Below, piece by piece: positions 55,501 through 64,000 of a stretch of 64,000 nucleotides of DNA. Within the stretch, counting starts at the first letter, position 1. Every line of letters starts with the position of its first letter. Below the pieces are notes generated by a model that was given only the letters and a program-made list of their open reading frames with translations, did not search any database and was not told the DNA's origin. Position numbers and translations under genes: made by a program. Source of the DNA: Plasmopara viticola (taxonomy: Eukaryota; Oomycota; Peronosporomycetes; Peronosporales; Peronosporaceae); NCBI GenBank assembly GCA_001695595.3, contig MBPM02000028.1, forward strand, positions 62,001-126,000, given 5' to 3'.

Positions 55501-56349
55501 TTCACCTGAGCCTGAATTCTTCGAGGATCCTTTTGAGGGCTCTGAAATGTATGCCAGGCGATACAGTGGAAGACGCACTTATTGTTTGTATTGGGGAAGT
55601 TGATTACATGCTCGTTTTCGCGAATAATCTTAGGGATGACAGCTTCGCTATTTCCGAGAGCATAGTCGCGATGGCAGATGAAAATCTTAAATGCAGCGAT
55701 CGCCTTAGCTTATACCCAGAGCTGGGATAGTTCCATTTGTCAGCCAACCCCGTAGAACAAATTTTCGAAATCACCTTTTTTGAATATCAGCCTTGCTATT
55801 GATAGCAACAGGGCTATTAAATTCATGAGTATTAGCGAGATTTGGGTAGAAGTAGCGAGTGTCGTCGGAATCGGTCTTGCTTACAAGTTCGTACCCGAGA
55901 GCAATATTAATCTTTAACGCACTCGTTTAAGTCGAAAGGACGTTCTCGAGCTTGTTGTAGAAATCAGAAGGCCCAACACCCTCGAACACCATGTGATTAC
56001 CATTGTAAAAACGATACTTAGGACCAGCCTTGTAGTCAGGCGACATGTGTTTCTCAAGGGTTTCAGTCGAAACATTGTACTGCTTAGCTACTAATATCTT
56101 GTTCTTTGGACGCGAAACGTTGCTAACATGAATTATCTTGCCCGTTCTAGGTACATTATGGCTCTTTAACGCACCTGCGGTAAGGGCCGACGTATTGTGA
56201 GAAGGGAGGAGGTGGGGCTTTGGCTGGGGTCTGAGGATGACATCACTAGATGTGTTGAATTGGTCAGCTGCTGAATCAAACGCGAAGAAAAGGCCAATGA
56301 TGTCTATTATGAGCTTAATCGACGAGAGTTGTAGGCGCGTAGCTGACAT
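52600..56349 (-). pseudogene. Decayed protein-primed DNA polymerase B (Maverick/Polinton type)
   Basis: Minus-strand fragments in changing frames keep the order of a Maverick/Polinton pPolB. The N-terminal region is at 55927-56349 (ATG at 56349; SDFYNKLENVL). An exonuclease I-like YDFDVMLES lies near 55.03 kb. An exonuclease II-like FGFNSGRYDINLI lies near 54.59 kb. DLLTWYNNVDVVPFI is near 54.17 kb. Motif A (ALYLWALGNERPCGR) is near 53.52 kb. Motif B (KLVGNSAFGRSG) is near 53.03 kb. Motif C is near 52.80 kb, and TPGLLKDEWSGDAMVS near 52.63 kb. At 53661-53936 an HNH/endonuclease VII-like insert carries DRINNNLGQIDGN and SCVKCNSAR. Motif C reads MDTNS, losing the second metal-binding Asp. At least six frame breaks and stops make it dead. 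Linear mitochondrial plasmid origin is the main alternative; Polinton is favoured by the HNH insert. No capsid, packaging-ATPase or integrase gene of such an element was seen nearby. Confidence 0.82.
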
Positions 56350-56435
56350 TTTGGGTGCAACAATCTATTACTTAGTCAAACCCAAATAATCAAATTATTA
56401 CTTATTCCCCTCAAATTTGTGTAAGTTGACTGGTT

Positions 56436-56487
56436 CAAATATCACAAAAGGAGTGCTGCAGCAAATTTCACAAAGGGAATGCTGGAG
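56436..56487 (+). repeat. Short tandem repeat, two 26-bp units
   Basis: CAAATATCACAAAAGGAGTG (unit one, 56436-56461) is followed immediately by a second unit (56462-56487) with four substitutions. It lies just upstream of the polymerase relic's ATG. Confidence 0.6.
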
Positions 56488-56489
56488 CA

Positions 56490-59400
56490 ATATGACTCTG
56501 ATTATAATATCCTTACAGACTGGACCAGTTGATGGCAGCAATTTTTTTTCGCACCGCACTTTTGAAATTGCAATACTTTACCTACCATATTGTAAAGTAC
56601 TACGATAACATTCTGTTTTTTTCAACTTAATTATAACACGACCTACCTCATTCGTCTACTCTAGGACAAAACAGACCCCCGAGGATCGTAGCACCACTCA
56701 TTGGATTAAATTACATCTCCAAGACCGCTTCGCTCAATAGTGATACAAGGTTGATTGATATCCTCATTAGATCGTATGATCACTACTTCGGCTGTACTAT
56801 CGATACAACAAGCCTTTTCCTTGCCTTGTATAGAGCTCAAGCAAAGCAATATCTGAGAGGAAAGTGCTTCAGACCTGTCTTATTTCCGACCAAACCAATT
56901 TCGCCCGGAGAAAGGGTATACAGTCGAGCACTATCGTCATTTACGGACATATCTCTTCTTAAATACCTCACCAAAAACTTAACGCTCTGCGCTGCTCGTA
57001 AAGCTTTATGCGTTGGTGTAATGACGGCTTCGACAAGACTCTCCGTGTCAAATTTGCGCATCCACGACCGCACACTAGAGCACTGATGGTTATATTGACG
57101 TCCAGGGAAGAGCTGGGCTGACTAGAGCCCACTCCGTGAATTGGATGCTGCTTTCAGACAACTTGACCTTTACTGACTTAGTCAAGCCAGATGAAGAGCA
57201 AGAGTTATCCACAACTGGCTCCCCAGTGGGCTTCATATCACTTTACGTGCATTGTCAGGGCCTCCCTGAATGCGTAGGCCTACAGCCAATCATAGTTTTG
57301 CTTGCGGTGAGTGTCAAGAATTGGATTCAGTTAGCTATGTGTGCATCGTGGTGCTTTGCCTTACAGCCAAACATTTTTTTGTATGATGTGAACCAAGTGC
57401 TATTCGTGCTTAATATTCGACGGCAAGGCCTCGCTCGTGATGCCTTATGTTGAAGTCGACCAAGCCGCTAACGGCATGCAGCAATGGCTGCACTTTGCGA
57501 GCACTGCTCAGTATTTTTCGTGAGACTTTACACATGGTGCCAGGGTCTCGTCTTTACCTCCTTGCTCCAAAATCTACTATTGCATATGTGAAAGGGGTTT
57601 TGCAAGAGCCGCTCGGTATTTTCATGTCAAACAACGTTCCAGCTTGATACAAAAGTATCAGTGTTCATTTGACATCGAACACGTTGACCAGCTCGGCTCA
57701 ATACCTTGCCAATAGTGCTTATTTTGTTCAACAAAAAACTTCATGACTCAACAAAGTGGCATTTAAAATAATCATCCTCTTACCAAATTAGTGTTCTTGG
57801 CGCTTCAGTAACGTCTTATTCGGAAAAATATCATATGTCCCATCTGGATTTAATCCAAACAGTGTTCGACAGTAACATAGTTAGAAAAAACTTTTCACAA
57901 AGATCCACCGAAATCCTAGGAGTAGTAATACTCGCTTCCGTAGTTTACAAGGCATTTATAACGCCACGTAAAGACCCTCACTGTACATCTGACTTTCCAT
58001 GATTGAACGTCATTACATGACGCCCTAGCGTCGGTAACTACGGTCCATGTTTATTGAAATTATAAAAGATTGCCTCGACCAGCAAGCCAGGCTTACAAGC
58101 ATTTATTTTCTGAAGAGCACGAAATTTTTCGGAGCCAAGGCAAACTAACCTACAAGTCCCCTTTATAGATTGACAAGCTGTTCTCCCCCAGTAGGCAGTC
58201 CACGCTGTTGGCGTTTCGACGGAGCCTCGCAGCGTTCCAGGCGGCCGGTCGGCCTTAGATTTCAGTTACCCGAACCTGGGATTGGCGCAAGGGACACATC
58301 TCCCCCAAATGACGGGTATATACTCTGAACGGATACCCGCATCCTGGCCAGTAGCTCAAAGGCTTACCATTCTTTCGTCGGCATGTTTGACATTCAAGAG
58401 AAACAAGCCGTTCGACGGGCTTTGAGTTCTCTCAGCTAGGAAATACACCCTCTCTGGAAATTTACGCAAATCAGTGTGGATACCAATACGATGCCTGTTG
58501 TGCCCAAACCCAGGATTCTAAAGTTTAATGGAAAGCAAGCTTTAACACGAAGCTCGACTTAATGTAATGACTCTTTACACTCAATAAGAGCAATGTTAAG
58601 ATGCCGTTCTATCGATTCGTCTCGTGGATTATAGATCTAGTGCCTCGCTGGAAGTTCTTGATCCATCGATGTCGAATTTGTTCGCTCCAGTATCAAGCCG
58701 GCTCAGCCGCACCTTCAGCATAGATTTTGCACAGATCACCATCGAATTGATCTTCATTTTGATCGGAGTTGCTATCGCTTTCCGTGTGAATAGCTACGAA
58801 CACAGTCTAGAACTTGCACTTCAAAGCAGGCCTGATCGCCTCAGGCTTGGTCGCGTTGTCCTTATACTTGCCCAATTTGAAAAGTGCTTGCCCTTGGCAG
58901 CTTTTGCGCGCTTCGTCGCTCTTATGGTGCCTGGGGGCCCACTGGCATCCTGAATTTATGCGTATTTCTTTGAATGGAACTCGTCGAGCTGAAGCGCAGG
59001 GGTTTGCATAGACATGAATTTGAATTAGAAATTGCTAATAGACGTGTCCATGACTAATTTATCATAATTAGTCCAAGCGTGACTGACACATTTGATATTT
59101 GCCGGTCGATTGGATCTCCATGATGTAAATTAATGCGACGTAATGTGTAATCGTAAAGCAGGCCGGTCAAAATCTTTATTATTGAGTACGCCGAGTAGCA
59201 ATCACTATCCTTTTTTTGAAGACTTCAAGATTTTGCATCACACACCCATCACCCATCTGTCGATGTCGCAGTATGTACTGCTTCAAAGACTTGCCCGCTC
59301 AAGGCAATTTCTTCTGCAGTGTGAAGCAACTGGCTGGACCGTGTCATGGCGCACGAGTTGCATAAGTGGATGTTTGTGCTCTAGTCCATAGGCAGTACAT

Positions 59401-62400
59401 ACTTTGTACATCGGCGATTTCCCCAGTGGTAGCGAAAAGTGTGGCGATTGATTTTATGAAAATTGATTTTTATTTTTAACAGGAAGAAAATTTTACAATT
59501 TGATTTTTGATGCAAAAAGCTAAGATGGCCGCTGAGTGGGTCTCATCCGGTCAGATGTGCGCTGCCTTTTTTCTGATTTTCAAGGTAGAAGGTCAGGCTG
59601 AGTCGAGGCACTCACCTGGAAACTAGCCAAAATAGGTCGACTGAGGCTTCAAGGGCAGACGTAAAGTCTGTATCAGCTAGACTGGCTGACAAAACGACTC
59701 GAGACTATTTCAATGACAGAAAACTTCGACTATGACGTCTGAGGATTCTGCCAGCATAAAATTATTTCTTGTCCTTGACATGGACACATGTAACTTAGTC
59801 CTGTACGCGCCGTAGCTTGATAGCGCAAGTCTCAAATCATCTGGCGAGGCATGTCCACAAACATCAATCGTTTGGTTTCAAACAAAAAAGCTCGGCCTAG
59901 GAAGGTATCTTTTATTAATATCTCTCCCAAGGCTCAGTGTCTAGCTAAGCTCCGCTAGCACTGCCAGCTGTTGAAAGCGCTGACAATAGCAGTTTAATTG
60001 TGCGTAACACATCTTCTCTGCTGAGTGGCATAAGGAAACCAGCTGCATGTAACAAAGCGAAATATAGGTCCGTGAGTAACGTAACTTAAAGGCGCAAAAA
60101 AGAGAAGGTGACATAGCTCCACTTAAGGAGAATGAGGATGTGCTACTTTGATGATATCTGGGTTGTATGTTTAGCATCTCAGCTATTCGTTGCGTCATGG
60201 TATGCAAACTTCAGTTAGAGGTACTGCCAGAGATGCAAGATTTACTGAACCTCGAGGAGCTTAAAATGATTGTTACTTTGCTGAATTTAGCTTAAAATAT
60301 TTAAAGACGGTACTGTAATTAAACACCTCTTATGAGGAAACAAATACATATGCCGTTCGTGACGATGTCTCGGAACAGATTCTTAGGCAGCGTGCTTCAC
60401 GCCTTTGCTTAAGGCTCACAGCAATGCGATACATCCTTCAAACCAATTTTATCGTTGTGGTGTTTATAGACTCCTCATCTTCCACCGGCAAGAAAAACCA
60501 GACACCAAATAAATCTCGTATAAGGCACAAATCAGTGTGTCACAAGACAATTTACAGCCACCAGAGCAGTGTGAGCTTATTTCTTTTTATATCATCTTTC
60601 GAAATATGATAACCTCCTTTTGGGGTATATATGTAGCTTTTTCTAAAACAAAAATGTACTCAATCTTCCACAAAGGCAGTCGAGGTCTTGCGTAGAATTC
60701 AATGCATGAAGTATATCGAGTATTCTCTATTGCAGAAGTGCTCCGTGAGACTTACCTTCTAAGTTTTTTACCAGTATATAATCTAGCCACATTCGACCTC
60801 ATGCTAGGCAATGCCAAGTTTACTGCGAGAGCGGCGTAAGCTCATTGAAGTCTTTTCCTTCGAAATGACAAAGATTGGCATGAGGCGAAAGTCCTATCTG
60901 TCTTTCTATCGCAAGTCGAACGAAACATGATTTGCAATGAGAGTGGTATTTGTTTCATTACGCAGTGATCATTTGTGATTTCTACTTGATACGTTAATTG
61001 TGCCGTTTTTACCGTTCTGTTCCAGACTAAAATCCGGCTTTTCGTAAGGTCTGTAGCATGATCATGCCCAACGAAGAGCTAGACCGTTTTTCAAATAACA
61101 TTTTAGGCTGGCTATATTGCCCTTGGCTTCAAAAAAGCTGGAGACAGAAGCATGTTTACTCAAATGTATCAGCACGTATAAGTGATCTTCTCTCCTGAGC
61201 GCTAGTACAATCCTTGATAAAATACGTCGTGTAAAAACGAACAAAATGTGGCGACTAACTCATGCTGACAATAAGCTGAATAAAGCAGCATTACTAAATT
61301 AACACTTTATTTTAAAAAGGACAAGCTGCTTGATGGTATGTCTGGGTGCACGCTACCCATAAATTTGGGTTCAGTATGTGGCGTTTACTGAATACTAATA
61401 AGAAAGTCAGGTTCACTCCTCACGGCGATTATTTTGTCTATCGGTATGCTATGAGAAAAGTAAGCTGTACAGCAAATGTCCTAGAGACTCTCTACCTTCT
61501 AGTCAAAATATTGTTTCGATCAATATGGGTTTTCGCCTAAAAACTCTTTGGCGATATATTGGTCCATAGCCGGTGCAAAGCATTTGGCTCGAGAGGTCCA
61601 TTCATTAAACCATGTGAGTTTTACTGCTCATGACTACTTTGTAAGGAGCCACGAGGAGTCCGAGCAGGTAATATCCGTTTTGTCTTGGCCACTGTCACGT
61701 TTCACGACGATTTGATGAAAAAATAGCCATTTTGCATAAGCACAGTGCGGGCAATGAGGGCCTATTTCAAAAGGACGTAAATGTTCAAGATGCTTATAAT
61801 AGTAACACGAAAAGGTTTCGACAGGTATCTGCTCTGGCTTTGCCTGACTAAGCAAAGCTGCTTAGCATGATCGACCTGCAACTCGGTGAGGACAAACTTA
61901 AACATTCCGTGACAAAACATTATCGTCGATGCATTGTGTAGTTTTAAGAGCATCGACTGAGGTGTATGCTTTTTGTGGTTCATTCACACTATGTTCTTCA
62001 GTAAGGTTGGCGGCAAATACGCCCCACATGACCCGAAGGACGGCAAGATGGTTGTCATTCGTTGCAAAATATATCATTCGCGTTGAGAAAAAACTGGCAT
62101 GCTGAATAAACCTGAGCCTGCCTTTGTGCTTCAAACTTTTTGCTTTGTTGACAAACGAATTAGTCAGAGCTTAAAAGTCTAATGCCTATTTAGTGCATTT
62201 ACGTAATCCTTCATCGCAAGCAAAGTGTGTAAGCCAAGTGTCCAAATTTCTCGACAGCGGTCGCAGCTAAGAAGGCAGGCATCCGCACCGACATATGATG
62301 GATCTGGTAAATTTGAATTAAACGATTAATTCATACAGCGAAGTCCTTGTGTACGATAAAGTGTCAAGGTACATAATGCGGCAATTGGCGGCCATGGGGG

Positions 62401-64000
62401 CATGCCAGAGGGCTACACTCGTGGCTCATACAACGGGCTTTTTACAAAGCTAGCCATACTTTTTTGGGCTTGCTGGGGGTGAATGTCAATATAACTGCCA
62501 AAATTTGATGACACATTTGGCGCCTGTCTCAGCCAACATAGCTATAAACTAATAAAGAAGGATATTTATAGATTCAGGTATAAGTACTTGAATCAATAGA
62601 GACTCTCAGTTTACCGCTGTGCATTGACAAACGCTGTTATATTTAATGAGAATCGGTTTGACGATGTCTTTATGGTCAGCCCGAAAGAGCTAAGGATGTG
62701 CTTAAATCCACACTGCACAGTTTGTGTGTTGAGGAGCCATATTCGTTAAGCAAATAGCTATCTATGGTTACTTTGCACTCAACAATGCGATACGTGCAAC
62801 AAGAGCCAACGTCTTACTTTTGAGTTCATTAAACATTAAGCCGGCTTTTAGTAGATGAGCTCGGCTTATTGTGACGGCCCATTACACAACTTGTTATTAC
62901 ATTTGGCAAAACTTCAAATCAGCAAAAGTTGACAAAGCTGGGTGCGGAGGAGCCAAATCAATCAAATTCTCCAAAAAAATGGTAATTGCCGGTGAAAGTC
63001 AAGAATTAAAAAAGAACGCGTGAGCATCCGATAAAATTTCTGGCTCAAAATGTCTTTTTTTATGCCATGAACCCAGGTGACGATTTTAGAGGTCTCAATG
63101 ATTCGACTTCAGTTCTAATTAAGTCAACCATTTTCGGCTCAGGCAATTTTTTTGCGCTGGCTGCGGCAATTATGCGTACATGATCTGTGCCTCCTTACTC
63201 CAGAGGCGACTGATTAAGCGGAGTTCCCGTCTCATCCAACATTTTTCGACGGTCGCTTACCAAAGCCGCTCTTTCTAGCCGGGGACACGCTGGTCAACAA
63301 AGGGGTTGATTGACCAACTCAAAAGAAGGGAATGAGTGTATGAAATTGTACACCATGTGAATCAAGCCCGTGAGAACTTGACAGTGCTTGCAGAAAATAA
63401 GCAATGAAGGATGTTTTTCTCACGCAAACCTACTTTCTTTTGGGACCGCATCGAAGGATTTCCACACAACAACAAATCTCTTGGCTGTAGCTTGCGAGCT
63501 CAGTCTTTCGAAATAAGTCTCACGACAAGAATTACAAAGCATCACAGTAAGAGTTTAGGTACTAAAAAGCATGTTTTACTCTGCATGCTCCATCCAATTT
63601 AAAGTCGACCGGCCCCTGGTACATTTAGATGCAACTACACATCGAGCGCTGCGTCCCATCAACCTTGGCTGCTGCCACACGGTATTTGCTCTTGGATACA
63701 AAAATCCAAAGTTCTTGTCAAGTTTGTGGTACGATTTTAAATTGTGTTGCAAATTTGTAGTGGAACCATTGTCTAGCGACCTTCTACACAAGGCGATTAT
63801 GTGCCTTTCCTGTAGTTTCTCTGTTTGGTTTCTGTGTTTAATCGGAGACACATGCCCGCTGCACACTTTGATATCCTCATCATCGCTGCTGTGGAAAGTA
63901 GTAAAATCGACGGAAGACGTACATCACTTTTATGCTATCTGATTGAATAAAAGAGAGGATTTAGCGTATTGTCACATATGCCCGTCGGGACAAAATCGAC
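56490..64000. other. 7.5-kb gene-poor region
   Basis: No gene can be supported. A GC-richer patch at about 58190-58330 stands out and could be a fragment of another repeat, but I found no second copy here. Hydrophobic frames at 58.62-58.95 kb lack a consistent start. A minus-strand frame at 61634-62134 is open apart from two stops and looks like a gene relic without a recognisable family. The remainder is AT-rich with dense stops. Confidence 0.45.

Noticed and set aside
1..64000. CRISPR arrays, bacterial operons or Shine-Dalgarno signals
   Set aside because: No regularly spaced repeats were found; introns, oomycete Inr motifs and gene families show this is nuclear eukaryotic DNA.

Overview
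The window looks like a gene-sparse, AT-rich stretch of an oomycete nuclear genome, most likely a plant-pathogenic peronosporalean (Phytophthora or downy-mildew type). The evidence is two intronless cellulose synthases with N-terminal PH domains (the oomycete CesA architecture), TCATTC-type oomycete initiator motifs 20-100 nt upstream of several start codons, short 68-69 nt introns, a decayed Ty1/copia element, a Maverick/Polinton-type polymerase relic and a relic resembling a WY-fold effector. The species cannot be fixed from the sequence.

Layout. 1-3.8 kb: nothing convincing. 3.9-8.3 kb: a CSC1/OSCA-type ion channel (+), a doubtful micro-ORF (-) and a small C-terminally anchored protein with a GLG1-like cysteine pattern (-). 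8.3-19.4 kb: no supported gene. 19.5-26.6 kb: two tandem PH-domain CesA paralogues (-) with a cysteine-rich, zinc-finger-like insertion inside the glycosyltransferase domain. 26.6-35.2 kb: no supported gene, but a diverged 1-kb tandem duplication, long foldbacks and a SINE-like insertion with a perfect 12-bp target-site duplication. 35.2-39.97 kb: a compact cluster with ORC4 (+), a basic hypothetical protein (+) and a convergent multi-exon hypothetical gene (-). 39.97-44.13 kb: a copia element with 146-bp LTRs and a 5-bp target-site duplication, inserted into an exon of that last gene. 44.3-48.7 kb: no gene, one perfect hairpin. 48.7-49.5 kb: a YrhK-like six-helix membrane protein. 50.4-56.3 kb: relics (effector-like pseudogene, SINE 3' fragment, repeat copies, protein-primed DNA polymerase B of Maverick/Polinton type). 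56.5-64 kb: nothing I can support.

The intact genes are housekeeping in character: wall cellulose synthesis, osmosensing, replication initiation and endomembrane functions. They form small compact islands, often with short 5' leaders, between long repeat-rich gaps. The clearest unusual points are the copia insertion that splits an otherwise continuous host reading frame, an ORC4 that has lost its Walker A glycine and Walker B glutamate, the paired zinc-binding-like modules inside both CesA catalytic domains, a triplicated YrhK membrane protein, and a newly recognisable SINE-like family.
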